Shown one piece after another: positions 16,062-24,333 of a stretch of DNA of 64,000 nt. Position 1 is the first letter of the stretch, and each line of letters opens with the position of its first letter. The position numbers and the translations under genes are program-made. Source of the DNA: Phreatobacter sp. Lineage in GTDB: Bacteria > Pseudomonadota > Alphaproteobacteria > Rhizobiales > Phreatobacteraceae. Where the stretch lies: positions 62,001-126,000 of the forward strand of contig NZ_JAUYFA010000085.1 in the NCBI RefSeq assembly GCF_030691135.1, written 5' to 3'. Under the pieces are notes generated by a model that did no database searches, was not told where the DNA came from, and was given only the letters and a program-made list of their open reading frames with translations.

Positions 16062-17042
16062 TCAGCCCCCGGTGCTCGGCACGCTGCCGGCGCGTCCGGG
16101 CGGGCGCGGTGCCGGACCGTCCGGACCGAAGGCGGCCTTGGCGATCTCGCCGATGCCGGCCAGCGAACCGAGGATCTGCGTCGTCTCGATCGGCAGGATC
16201 AGCGTCTTCTGGTTCGGCGACAGGGCGAGACTCTCCAGGGCCTTCAGATATTTCTCGGCGATGAAGTAGTTCACCGACAGCGCATTGCCACCGGCGATGG
16301 CGGCCGACAGCATCTCGGTCGCCTTGGCCTCGGCCTCCGCCTGACGTTCGCGTGCCTCGGCGTCGCGGAAGGCCGCTTCCTTGCGGCCCTCGGCCTCGAG
16401 GATCTGCGACTGCTTCTCGCCTTCGGCCCGCAGGATCTCCGACTGCCGCTGGCCCTCCGCCTCGAGGATGACGGCGCGCTTCTCGCGCTCGGCCTTCATC
16501 TGCCGGCCCATGGCGGCGACGAGGTCGGCAGGCGGCGCGATGTCCTTGATCTCGATGCGGTTCACCTTGATGCCCCAGGGCGCCGCCGCCTGGTCGACGA
16601 CCCGCAGCAGGCTCTCGTTGATCGTGTCGCGGTTGGACAGCAGGGCGTCGAGGTCCATCGACCCCATCACCGTGCGAATGTTGGTCATGGCGAGGTTCAT
16701 CAGCGACAGTTCGAGCCGCGTGATCTCGTAGGACGAACGCGCCGCATCCAGCACCTGGAAGAACAGCACGCCGTCGACGGTCACCTTGGCGTTGTCCTTG
16801 GTGATGACCTCCTGGCTCGGAACGTCGAGCATCTGCTCCATGACGTTCACCTTGTGGCCGATCCGGTCGATGAACGGCACGATCAGCTTCAGGCCGGGAT
16901 GCAGGGTCCGGACGTAGCGCCCGAACCGCTCGACCGTCCATTGATAGCCCTGCGGCACCGTCTTGATGGCGGCGAAGAGAAACAGGATCACGACGAGGGC
17001 GACCGCGACCAACGCGACGTCGCTACCGGTGAATGGGAACAT
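16062..17042 (-). CDS. SPFH/band-7 domain protein (stomatin/paraslipin)
   Basis: A 326-residue paraslipin. An N-terminal membrane anchor (VALVAVALVVILFLFAAI) precedes the SPFH domain (VPQGYQWTVERFGRYVRTLHPGLKLIVPFIDRIGHKVNVMEQ, about 30-185). Next comes a long charged coiled coil (EREKRAVILEAEGQRQSEILRAEGEKQSQILEAEGRKEAAF) and a Pro/Gly-rich tail. These proteins oligomerise at the membrane and work with NfeD. The track ORF begins further up at 17207, but the conserved N-terminus starts at ATG 17042 with GGAGAG seven bases upstream. Confidence 0.94.
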   Translation of the reverse strand: MFPFTGSDVALVAVALVVILFLFAAIKTVPQGYQWTVERFGRYVRTLHPGLKLIVPFIDRIGHKVNVMEQMLDVPSQEVITKDNAKVTVDGVLFFQVLDAARSSYEITRLELSLMNLAMTNIRTVMGSMDLDALLSNRDTINESLLRVVDQAAAPWGIKVNRIEIKDIAPPADLVAAMGRQMKAEREKRAVILEAEGQRQSEILRAEGEKQSQILEAEGRKEAAFRDAEARERQAEAEAKATEMLSAAIAGGNALSVNYFIAEKYLKALESLALSPNQKTLILPIETTQILGSLAGIGEIAKAAFGPDGPAPRPPGRAGSVPSTGG

Positions 17043-17261
17043 GGTGTCTCTCCGTTGCGGACATAGACGCGAGGCGCCGGGCGTGTCGGCGACCGGGTCC
17101 GACGCGATGCCGCGAACGGCAATCACCTGCGCCCGCAGCAGGACCGCCCACCGTGATCCGGTGCCGCGAGAAGGCGTATCACGACCGGTGGAGGGAACCA
17201 CGCACATATTGCAAGGCCATGGCGCAGGCGTCGGTCAGGTGTTTCTTCCGCCGCGGCTTTG

Positions 17262-17278
17262 TTGCGAATGTCTCGCAA
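17262..17278. promoter_or_regulatory. Upstream palindrome of the sit promoter (candidate Mur/Fur-family site 1)
   Basis: TTGCGA-ATGTC-TCGCAA, perfect six-base arms with a five-base spacer, just upstream of the TTGACA -35 element. Confidence 0.45.
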
Positions 17279-17313
17279 CTGGCTTGACATCGGCGACCGC
17301 TGTCCTCATCTTA

Positions 17314-17330
17314 TTGCAAATGAGTTGCAA
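17314..17330. promoter_or_regulatory. Downstream palindrome of the sit promoter (candidate Mur/Fur-family site 2)
   Basis: TTGCAA-ATGAG-TTGCAA, same geometry as the upstream site, placed where the -10 region and transcription start of the TTGACA promoter would lie. Binding there would block transcription. TTGCAAAT-type sequences resemble Mur (manganese-responsive Fur-family) sites of alphaproteobacteria as I recall them. Confidence 0.5.
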
Positions 17331-17373
17331 CAGCGATGTTGCCGTGGAACTATGGTTCTGAGCAGGTGATGCG

Positions 17374-18342
17374 ATGATCGTCGACGTGAGCCGCCGTACC
17401 CTTCTAGTCCTCGCCGCCACGACGGCCGCCGCCACGCCCTGGCCGGCCCTCGCCCAGGGCGCTCGGAAGCCGTCCGTCGTCACCACCACCGCGATGCTGG
17501 CCGATGCCGTGCGGATGCTGGCGGGCGAACAGGTCACCGTCGAGGCGCTGATGGGCGAGGGGGTCGATCCGCACCTGTACCGGCCGACCCGTGCCGACAT
17601 CGTCAAGCTGACCCAGGCCGACCTCGTCATCGCCCATGGCCTCGGTCTCGAAGCCCAGTTCCGCGAGACCTTCCTGCAGTTGGCCCGCCGTCGTGCGCCC
17701 CTTCTCGCCGCTGAGGCGATTGCTCGCGACAGACTGCTCAAGGATGAAGAGGTCGCCGACAAGCCCGATCCCCATGTCTGGATGGATCCTTCTCTCTGGG
17801 CCGTCGTCGTGCGCACCGTCGCCGACGGCCTTGCCGGGCTGGACCTGACGGGCCGCACCAAGGTGACGCCGGATCTCGCACCGGCACTCGCCCGGATCGA
17901 GGCGCTCGGTGCCTATGCCGGCCAGGTGCTTGGCTCGATCGCGCCGGAGCGCCGCGTCCTCGTTACCGCCCATGACGCCTTCGGCTATCTGGCCCGCGCC
18001 TATGGCTTCGAGGTTCACGGCATCCAGGGCCTGTCGACCGAGAGCGAGGCGGGGCTCCGGGCTATCGAGGGGACCGTCGATCTCGTGGTCACCCGCGCCA
18101 TCCCCGCCATCTTCGTCGAGAGCTCGGTCTCCGACCGCAACATCCGCGCCGTCATTGAGGGCGCCGCCCGCCGCGACCGCCGCGTCGTCGTCGGCGGCGA
18201 GCTCTTCTCCGACGCCATGGGCAAGCCGGGCACCTATGAAGGCACCTATGTCGGCATGATCGACCATAATGTCACGACCATCGCCAGGGCGCTCGGCGGG
18301 GCGGCTCCCGAAAAGGGCATGTCCGGCCGGCTGACGGGCTGA
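17374..18342 (+). CDS. sitA: Metal ABC transporter substrate-binding protein (SitA/TroA-like, Mn/Fe type)
   Basis: A 322-residue cluster A-I metal-binding protein (PF01297). A signal peptide with twin arginines (SRRTLLVLAATTAAATPWPALA) is followed by the four ligand regions: EGVDPHLYRPTRAD (His), KPDPHVWMDPS (His), IFVESSVSDRNI (Glu) and DAMGKPGTYEGTYVGMIDHN (Asp). The DAMG...GTYVGMIDHN block and absence of a His-rich loop favour Mn/Fe over Zn. It heads a four-gene importer with an ATPase and two permeases, the SitABCD layout. The promoter carries two palindromes suited to metal-responsive repression. Confidence 0.9.
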   Translation: MIVDVSRRTLLVLAATTAAATPWPALAQGARKPSVVTTTAMLADAVRMLAGEQVTVEALMGEGVDPHLYRPTRADIVKLTQADLVIAHGLGLEAQFRETFLQLARRRAPLLAAEAIARDRLLKDEEVADKPDPHVWMDPSLWAVVVRTVADGLAGLDLTGRTKVTPDLAPALARIEALGAYAGQVLGSIAPERRVLVTAHDAFGYLARAYGFEVHGIQGLSTESEAGLRAIEGTVDLVVTRAIPAIFVESSVSDRNIRAVIEGAARRDRRVVVGGELFSDAMGKPGTYEGTYVGMIDHNVTTIARALGGAAPEKGMSGRLTG

Positions 18343-18347
18343 GGGGC

Positions 18348-19106
18348 GTGGACAGGCTCGCCATCACGCCACCCGAGGCCCTTGCCCCTGCCATAGGCCA
18401 CCTGGCCGTCGTGGGGCTCTCGGTCGCCTATCGCGGCGTGCCCGTTCTCTCTGACGTCACCTGGAGCGCGCCTGCCTCCGGGCTCACCGCCATCGTCGGG
18501 CCGAACGGGGCGGGCAAGTCCACCCTGATCAAGGCGATCCTCGGGCTGGTGCCCTCTACCGGCCGTGTCACCATCGGTGGCCGGAGCGTCGACGCGATGC
18601 GCGACGCCACCGCCTATGTTCCGCAGCGGGCGACCGTGGACTGGGACTTTCCGGCAACCGCCCTCGACGTCGTCCTGCAGGGCATGGTGCGCGAGCCCGG
18701 CTGGTTCCGCGGCTATGGCCGGGCCCGCCGGGAACGGGCTCTTGCCCTCCTCGACCGCGTCGGCCTCGCCGATCTCGCCTCCCGCCAGATCGGGCAGATG
18801 TCCGGCGGCCAGCAGCAGCGCGTCTTCCTCGCCCGCGGCCTCGCCCGCAACGCCGCCATCCTCTTCCTCGACGAGCCGCTGGCCGGCGTCGATGCCGCAT
18901 CCGAACGCATCATCCTCGACGTCTTCGATACCCTCGACCGCGATGGGCGGTTGGTCGTCTGTGTCCACCACGATCTCGGAACGGTCTCCGAGCGCTTCGC
19001 CGACGTGCTGGTGCTGAACAAGACGGTCATCGCCGCAGGACCGGTGGCGTTGGCCTTCACCCCGCAGAACCTCGCGCGCGCCTATGGCGTGCCGCTGACG
19101 GTCTGA
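18348..19106 (+). CDS. sitB: Metal ABC transporter ATP-binding protein (SitB-like)
   Basis: A 252-residue ATPase energising Mn/Fe import. Walker A is GPNGAGKSTLIKAI, the Q-loop is YVPQRATVDWDFPATALDVVLQGM, the signature is MSGGQQQRVFLARGL, and Walker B is ILFLDEPLAGVD, followed by the H-loop VCVHHDLGT. The VPQRxxVDWDFPxTxxDVVxxG stretch is typical of manganese/zinc-type ATPases. The start is a GTG five bases after the sitA stop, with GAGGGG overlapping it, so translation is probably coupled. Confidence 0.92.
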   Translation: MDRLAITPPEALAPAIGHLAVVGLSVAYRGVPVLSDVTWSAPASGLTAIVGPNGAGKSTLIKAILGLVPSTGRVTIGGRSVDAMRDATAYVPQRATVDWDFPATALDVVLQGMVREPGWFRGYGRARRERALALLDRVGLADLASRQIGQMSGGQQQRVFLARGLARNAAILFLDEPLAGVDAASERIILDVFDTLDRDGRLVVCVHHDLGTVSERFADVLVLNKTVIAAGPVALAFTPQNLARAYGVPLTV

Positions 19107-19109
19107 GGC

Positions 19110-20006
19110 ATGGACGCGATCACCGCCCAGCTCCTCGCCGTCGTCACCTTCCAGGCCGGTTTCAACACGACCGTGGTCATGCTCGGCGCCGCCGCGCTCG
19201 GCTGCGCCGCCGGGGCGGCGGGAACCTTCGCCATGCTGCGGCGCCGGGCCCTCGTTTCCGACGCCGTGGCCCACGGCACACTGCCCGGCATCGCCGCGGC
19301 TTTCCTTCTCGCCGCCCTGCTCGGTCGGGCACCGCGCGAGGCCGGCTGGCTTATGGGCGGCGCGGGTATTGCCGCGCTCATCTCGCTCCTCGCCATCGAA
19401 TGGCTCGGCCGGCGGCCCCGGGTCGGCCCCGATACCGCCACCGCTGCGGTTCTCGCCGCGGGCTTCGGCCTCGGCCTGGCGCTCATGTCGGTGGTCCAGA
19501 CGCTGGCCGTCGGCCGCCAGGCTGGGCTGGAGTCTCTCCTGTTCGGCTCGGCGGCGGGCATGCTCCCCGGCGAGGCGCAGATGATGGCCGTCCTCGCCGT
19601 CTTCGTGCTCGTCGTCATCGCGCTGCTGCTCAAGGAGTTCTCGGCCGTCGCCTTCGATCCGGACTTCGCCGCGACGGTCGGCCTGCCGGTGGCGCGTCTC
19701 GACGCGCTGGTCGCGCTGGTCTGTGCCGTCGTCGTGGTGGCCGCTCTGCCGATCGCCGGCTTCGTCCTCGCCGTCGCCCTCGTCGTCATCCCGCCCGCCG
19801 CCGCCCGCTTCTGGTCCGACCGCGCCGGCACCGTCGTCGCTGTCGCCGCCGCCATCGGCGCCGTCTCCGCCTTTGCCGGCGCGGCGCTCTCGGCTGTCCT
19901 GAAGGACACGCCGACCGGCCCGGCCATCGTGCTGGTGGCGGCCCTCCTGTTCACGCTCAGCCTGGTCTTCGGGCGCGCTCGCGGTCTCCTGAGGGGCACC
20001 GGGTGA
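19110..20006 (+). CDS. sitC: Metal ABC transporter permease (SitC-like)
   Basis: A 298-residue ABC-3 family permease (PF00950) with about eight hydrophobic helices. Family marks are LVSDAVAHGTLPGIAAAFLLA near residue 50 and the DPDFAATVGLPVARLDALVALVCAVVVVAALPIAGFVLAVALVVIPPAAA block in the C-terminal half. It starts three bases after the ATPase stop and ends inside the start of the second permease (TGATG). Two non-identical permeases in one operon distinguish SitABCD from the single-permease ZnuABC system. Confidence 0.92.
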   Translation: MDAITAQLLAVVTFQAGFNTTVVMLGAAALGCAAGAAGTFAMLRRRALVSDAVAHGTLPGIAAAFLLAALLGRAPREAGWLMGGAGIAALISLLAIEWLGRRPRVGPDTATAAVLAAGFGLGLALMSVVQTLAVGRQAGLESLLFGSAAGMLPGEAQMMAVLAVFVLVVIALLLKEFSAVAFDPDFAATVGLPVARLDALVALVCAVVVVAALPIAGFVLAVALVVIPPAAARFWSDRAGTVVAVAAAIGAVSAFAGAALSAVLKDTPTGPAIVLVAALLFTLSLVFGRARGLLRGTG

Positions 20007-20902
20007 TGGCCGAGTTCTGGATCGTCGATTTCGTCCCGCTGCTCGCCGCGAGCCTTTCGGCGCTCGCCTGCGCCCTCGTCGGCAATCTTCTCATCCTGAC
20101 CCGGCGCGCCATGGCCGCCGATGCCCTGAGCCACGCCGTCGTCCCCGGCGTGGTGGTGGCCGTCGCCATCACAGGACTGTCGGGGAGCATCGTCGTGCTC
20201 GCCGGCGGGCTGGCCGCCGCCTTCGCCGCCTCCGGCCTCGTCGCCTTCCTCATCCGCGCCGGCCGGGTGGAGCCCGGCACGGCGCTCGGCGTCGTTTTCA
20301 CCACCTTCTTTGCCTTCGGCATCCTGGTGCTCGAATGGACGGGTCTCTCGCGTACCGGCTTCGACATCCACCACGTGGTGACCGGCTATCTGGAGGGCCT
20401 CATCTGGGTGAGCCGCGATCCCGGCGGCACGGCCGGGTTTTTCCAATCGCTCATGGACCTGCCGCAGGTCGTCTTCGAACTCGCCCTGGTCCTCGTCCTC
20501 GTCGCCGCCATCCTTGCCGCCTTCCGAAAGGAATTCGCGCTCCTCGCCTTCGATCCTGTGTTCGCGCGGGCGAGCGGCCTGCCGGTCGGCCTGCTGGAGG
20601 CCGCCCTCCTCACCGCGACGGCACTCGCCTGCACCGCCGCCTTCAAGTCGGTCGGCGTCGTTCTGGCCGTCGCCATGATCGTCTGCCCGGCCGCGACCGC
20701 CCGTCTTCTGACGACGCGGCTGTCGCACCAGATGGCGCTTTCGGCCGCCATCGCGCTCGCCACCGTCTTCGCCGGCTATGCCGCCGCTGTCTTCGGGCCG
20801 CGTCTGTTCGGCTCCGCGCTGGCGCTGAACGCGGCCGGAACCATCGGCGCCATGGCCGGTCTGGCGCTCGCCGCGACCGCCGCATTGCGGGCACGCGGCT
20901 GA
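20006..20902 (+). CDS. sitD: Metal ABC transporter permease (SitD-like)
   Basis: A 298-residue ABC-3 permease, the second membrane subunit. It starts MAEFWIVDFVPLLAASLSALACALVGNLLILTRRAMAADALSHAVVPGVV and carries FRKEFALLAFDPVFARASGLPVGLLEAALLTATALACTAAFKSVGVVLAVAMIVCPAATARLL. The ATG shares one base with the sitC stop. The track lists a much longer ORF from 19400, but that extension is the out-of-frame shadow of sitC. It ends the operon; about 100 bases separate it from hemH. Confidence 0.92.
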   Translation: MAEFWIVDFVPLLAASLSALACALVGNLLILTRRAMAADALSHAVVPGVVVAVAITGLSGSIVVLAGGLAAAFAASGLVAFLIRAGRVEPGTALGVVFTTFFAFGILVLEWTGLSRTGFDIHHVVTGYLEGLIWVSRDPGGTAGFFQSLMDLPQVVFELALVLVLVAAILAAFRKEFALLAFDPVFARASGLPVGLLEAALLTATALACTAAFKSVGVVLAVAMIVCPAATARLLTTRLSHQMALSAAIALATVFAGYAAAVFGPRLFGSALALNAAGTIGAMAGLALAATAALRARG

Positions 20903-21004
20903 CCTGGCGCAAATCCATCGGCGCTGTGGCCGCGTAACAGCTTTCAACCTGGACCATTCAGGCGTATCACCCGCGCCACCGAGACAGATCCACCGCGAGT
21001 CCCC

Positions 21005-22036
21005 ATGCGCGAGATGAAACTTCCTGCCGACCACGTGCCCGTGAAGACCGGCAAGATCGGCGTGTTGCTGATGAACCTCGGCACTCCCGACGGCACCGAC
21101 TATTGGTCCATGCGCCGCTACCTGAAGGAGTTCCTCTCCGACAGGCGCGTAATCGAGACGTCGCGCGCCATCTGGTGGCCGATCCTCAACCTGATCATCC
21201 TGCAGACCCGGCCGCAGAAGAAGGGCAAGGACTACGCGACGATCTGGAACACCGAGAAGGACGAGAGCTTCCTCAAGACGATCACCCGCAACCAGGCGGA
21301 GAAGCTCGCCGCCCATCTGCAGGGCGTCAGCCCTGACATCCATGTCGAATGGGCCATGCGTTACGGCAATCCCGCCATCAAGCCGGCCATCGAGCGGCTG
21401 ATGGCGCAGGGCTGCGACCGCATCCTCGCTTTCTCGCTCTACCCGCAATATGCGGCCGCCACGACGGCCACCGCCAACGACCATGTGTTCCGCGCCCTGA
21501 TGGCGATGCGCTGGCAGCCGACCCTGCGCATCGCGCCGCCCTATCACGACGAGCCCGCCTATATCGCCGCCCTCGCCCAGTCGGTGCGCGACCATCTCGC
21601 CACGCTGGATTTCGAGCCGGAGGTCATCCTCACCTCGTTCCACGGCATGCCGAAGAGCTATCTCCTGCGCGGCGACCCCTACCACTGCCATTGTGCCAAG
21701 ACCTGGCGTCTGCTGCGCGAGGAACTCGGCTACACGACCGACCAGATGATGATGAGTTTCCAGTCGCGCTTCGGGCCTGACGAATGGCTGAAGCCCTACA
21801 CCGACGAAACTGTCGAGGCGCTCGGCAAGAAGGGCGTCAAGAGGCTCGCCATCATCGCCCCGGCCTTCTCCTCCGACTGCCTGGAGACGCTGGAGGAACT
21901 CGCTGGCGAGAACCGCCACATCTTCGAGGAGCACGGCGGCGAGAAGTTCACCTACATTCCCTGCCTCAACGATTCGGATCCGGGCATGAAGGTGATCACC
22001 ACCGTGGTCGAGCGGGAACTGCAGGGCTGGATCTGA
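21005..22036 (+). CDS. hemH: Ferrochelatase
   Basis: A 343-residue ferrochelatase (PF00762), inserting Fe2+ into protoporphyrin IX at the last step of protoheme synthesis. IGVLLMNLGTPDGTDYWSMRRYLKEFLSDRRVIE is the canonical start. LTSFHGMPKSYLLRGDPYHCHCAKT carries the catalytic His and, as in Caulobacter-type enzymes, cysteines that may bind a 2Fe-2S cluster. The C-terminal IIAPAFSSDCLETLEELAGENRHIF adds a further conserved cysteine. The gene follows the Mn/Fe importer operon on the same strand, a plausible iron/manganese association. The ribosome-binding site is weak, so ATG 21014 is an alternative start. Confidence 0.96.
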   Translation: MREMKLPADHVPVKTGKIGVLLMNLGTPDGTDYWSMRRYLKEFLSDRRVIETSRAIWWPILNLIILQTRPQKKGKDYATIWNTEKDESFLKTITRNQAEKLAAHLQGVSPDIHVEWAMRYGNPAIKPAIERLMAQGCDRILAFSLYPQYAAATTATANDHVFRALMAMRWQPTLRIAPPYHDEPAYIAALAQSVRDHLATLDFEPEVILTSFHGMPKSYLLRGDPYHCHCAKTWRLLREELGYTTDQMMMSFQSRFGPDEWLKPYTDETVEALGKKGVKRLAIIAPAFSSDCLETLEELAGENRHIFEEHGGEKFTYIPCLNDSDPGMKVITTVVERELQGWI

Positions 22037-22093
22037 CACGCCGCCCTCGGCGCGAGCCGCTGCCCGCCTCCGCGACGGCGTTCGGCGCCGCTT

Positions 22094-23326
22094 TCAACCC
22101 ACCGGCCGCGTGTCCTCGATGACCTTCCCGTCATTGGGCAGCGAGCCGGGCTTCACCGGCTCCACCGCGCCCTTCAGCTTCAGGATCGCCAGCACGCTCT
22201 CGCCGACGGCGTGAACGAATTCCGGCGAGCGTGCCCGTGATTCCACCATCAGCGTCATCGCGTCGGTCTCGCCGTTGCGCGCCACCACCAGCCGTGCCCG
22301 TGCGATCTCCGGATGGCGCCGGATCACCTCCGCCACCTGCTCGGGGCGCACGAACATGCCCTTCACCTTGGCGGTCTGGTCGGCACGGCCCATCCAGCCC
22401 TTGATGCGGGTGTTCGTCCGCCCGCAGGGGGAGGCGCCGGGAAGGATCGCGGTGAGGTCGCCGACGGCAAAGCGGATCAGCGGATGGTGCGGGTCGAGCA
22501 CGGTGATCACCACCTCACCGACCTCGCCGGGGGCCACGGGGTCACTGGTCCCCGGCCGGACGATCTCCAGGACGATGTCCTCGTTGAGCACCAGGCCCTC
22601 ACGCGCCTCGCTCTCATAGGCGATGACGCCGCATTCGGCGATGGCATAGGTCTGGTAGGCGTCGACGCCGCGGGAGGCGATCTCCTTCTGCAGCGAGGCC
22701 GGGAAGGCCGCTCCCCCGACCAGGGCCCGCTTGATGGAGGAGGCGTCGCGGCCTTTCTCCCTGGCCGCGTCGAGCAGGATCTTCAGGAAGTCGGGAACGC
22801 CGGCATAAGCGCTGGGACGGTAGGCCTCGATGAGATCGAGCTGGGCCTCGGTATTGCCGGGACCGGCAGGGATGACGGCGCAGCCGACCGCCCGGGCTCC
22901 GGAATCGAAGCACCAGGCCCCCGGCGTCAGGTGATAGGACAGCGTGTTCAGCACGATGTCGCCGCGCTTGAAGCCCGCCGCCGCCATGGCGCGCCCGACC
23001 CGCCAGACATCATGACCGATCGCCTCCGGTTCGAAGATCGGCCCCGGCGACATGAACAGCCGACCGAAGGCACTGGCCTTGCCCGGAACGAAGCCGCCGA
23101 AGGGCAGCGCCACCTTCTGCAGGGCCGGCAGGTCCGACTTGCGCTGGACCGGCAATTCCGCGAGGGCCGACCGCGTGGTGATCCCGCGCGGGTCGATCTT
23201 GCCGAGGTGCCGCCGCCAGGCGGGAACCTTCATCGCCGCGGTGAGCACCTGAGGCAACCGCTTCATCAGATCCTTCTCGCGCGCGCCCTCGTCGCGCGTT
23301 TCGCGCTTGTCGTAATGGCCAGCCAT
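22094..23326 (-). CDS. Phenylacetate-CoA ligase-like AMP-binding protein
   Basis: A 410-residue protein resembling PaaK-type adenylate-forming ligases. The PaaK-like N-terminus (LTAAMKVPAWRRHLGKIDPRGITTRSALAELPVQRKSDL), a central YQTYAIAECGVIAYESEAREGLVLNEDIVLEIV and a C-terminal GWMGRADQTAKVKGMFVRPEQVAEVIRRHPEI are clear. The glycine-rich phosphate loop usual for the superfamily (SSGTTG-like) is replaced by RLFMSPGPIFEPEA. Members activate aromatic or other acids with ATP and CoA. GAGGGAG lies before the ATG. Neighbours give no pathway; ligases of this subgroup often sit with branched-chain-type ABC transporters, which are not present here. Confidence 0.82.
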   Translation of the reverse strand: MAGHYDKRETRDEGAREKDLMKRLPQVLTAAMKVPAWRRHLGKIDPRGITTRSALAELPVQRKSDLPALQKVALPFGGFVPGKASAFGRLFMSPGPIFEPEAIGHDVWRVGRAMAAAGFKRGDIVLNTLSYHLTPGAWCFDSGARAVGCAVIPAGPGNTEAQLDLIEAYRPSAYAGVPDFLKILLDAAREKGRDASSIKRALVGGAAFPASLQKEIASRGVDAYQTYAIAECGVIAYESEAREGLVLNEDIVLEIVRPGTSDPVAPGEVGEVVITVLDPHHPLIRFAVGDLTAILPGASPCGRTNTRIKGWMGRADQTAKVKGMFVRPEQVAEVIRRHPEIARARLVVARNGETDAMTLMVESRARSPEFVHAVGESVLAILKLKGAVEPVKPGSLPNDGKVIEDTRPVG

Positions 23327-23455
23327 GGTGGTCTCCCTCGGGAGGGAGTATCGGCGCTTGCCAGGGCCGCGCCAAGTCCGACCTTGGTCCGAACGAACCC
23401 GGAGGCCGCAGAAATTGCGTTTCGATCAAGCGGGGTCGATAGAACGGACAGGTCG

Positions 23456-24172
23456 TCAGCCGGCCCAGCCGCAGGCGTTCAGCGCGGCCTCCATCGCCGC
23501 CGGCGGCGGTGCCTCCGCCGCGACCGGCGGGCGCTTCGGATCGTAGGGCAGTACGATGGACCGGGCGAGGAGATGCAGTCCCGGTCCGCCCTGTCGGGGC
23601 GCGGCGCCGTAGATCGTGTCACCGAGAATGGGAAAGCCGCTCTCGGAGCAATGGAGCCTCAACTGGTGCGTCCGCCCGGTGACGGGCTCGAGCGCCAGCC
23701 AGGTCCGGCCTTCGTGCCGGCCGAGTACCGTGTACCGCGTCAGCGCCGGCTGGCCCTGCGGGTCGGCTTTCATCCACCAGCCGCGCTTCGGGTCGCGCGG
23801 GCTCATCGCCAGCGCGATCTCGCCGGCCGCCGCCGCGGGCCCGCCCTCCACCACCGCCCAGTAGGTCTTGCTGACCTCGCTGCGCTTGAACATCAGGCCG
23901 AGCCGCTCCAGCGCCCGCCGATGGCGGCCGAGCACGAGGCAGCCGGCGGTGTCCTTGTCGAGGCGATGGGCGAGTTCCGGCGGCCGCGGCAGGCCGAAGC
24001 GCAGCACGTCGAGATGGTCTGCGAGCGTCTCGCCGCCGCCGGGACCCTTGTGCACCGGCAGGCCCGCCGGCTTGTTCAGGATGAGGATGCTGGCATCGCG
24101 GTAGAGAAGCCGCGGGATCAGGCCGAGCGGATCGTCGGGGACGGGATGGGAGGGCGGCGTCGAGGTGGACAT
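23456..24172 (-). CDS. RluA-family pseudouridine synthase
   Basis: A 238-residue pseudouridine synthase (PF00849). The catalytic motif ELAHRLDKDTAGCLVLGR carries the essential Asp. LLYRDASILILNKPAGLPVHKGPGG is the conserved N-terminal block and GRTHQLRLHCSESGFPILGDTIYG the C-terminal one. There is no S4 RNA-binding domain, so it is the compact RluA/RluC-like form without the extra domain, modifying rRNA or tRNA uridines at sites not deducible here. It diverges from ftsY. The ribosome-binding site is weak (GGATGG). Confidence 0.9.
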   Translation of the reverse strand: MSTSTPPSHPVPDDPLGLIPRLLYRDASILILNKPAGLPVHKGPGGGETLADHLDVLRFGLPRPPELAHRLDKDTAGCLVLGRHRRALERLGLMFKRSEVSKTYWAVVEGGPAAAAGEIALAMSPRDPKRGWWMKADPQGQPALTRYTVLGRHEGRTWLALEPVTGRTHQLRLHCSESGFPILGDTIYGAAPRQGGPGLHLLARSIVLPYDPKRPPVAAEAPPPAAMEAALNACGWAG

Positions 24173-24333
24173 GGCCCATCCATAGTGCGGGCTCCGCGCG
24201 CCCGCCAGCCCGGCGCCGATGCAGGGCAGCGCCCCACCGGCCTAGCCATAGCCCGCCATCCGGCCTAAATGCCGGGTGTGCCGGGGTCGCCGCCCGCACC
24301 TCCTCACCCTGTCGACAGCGAGATTCTGCGCCG

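Larger units (their letters stand above)
17043..17373. other. Divergent control region between paraslipin and sitA-like genes
   Basis: 331 bases without a gene. The plus-strand half holds a perfect TTGACA (17284-17289) with two palindromes around it, each described separately. A third TTGCAA at 17209-17214 is isolated. No convincing paraslipin promoter could be assigned. Confidence 0.55.

Noticed and set aside
19082-22039. 985-residue minus-strand ORF
   Set aside because: It is antisense to sitC, sitD and hemH, has low-complexity Asp/Glu/Gly/Arg content and no ribosome-binding site. It is a shadow caused by high GC.
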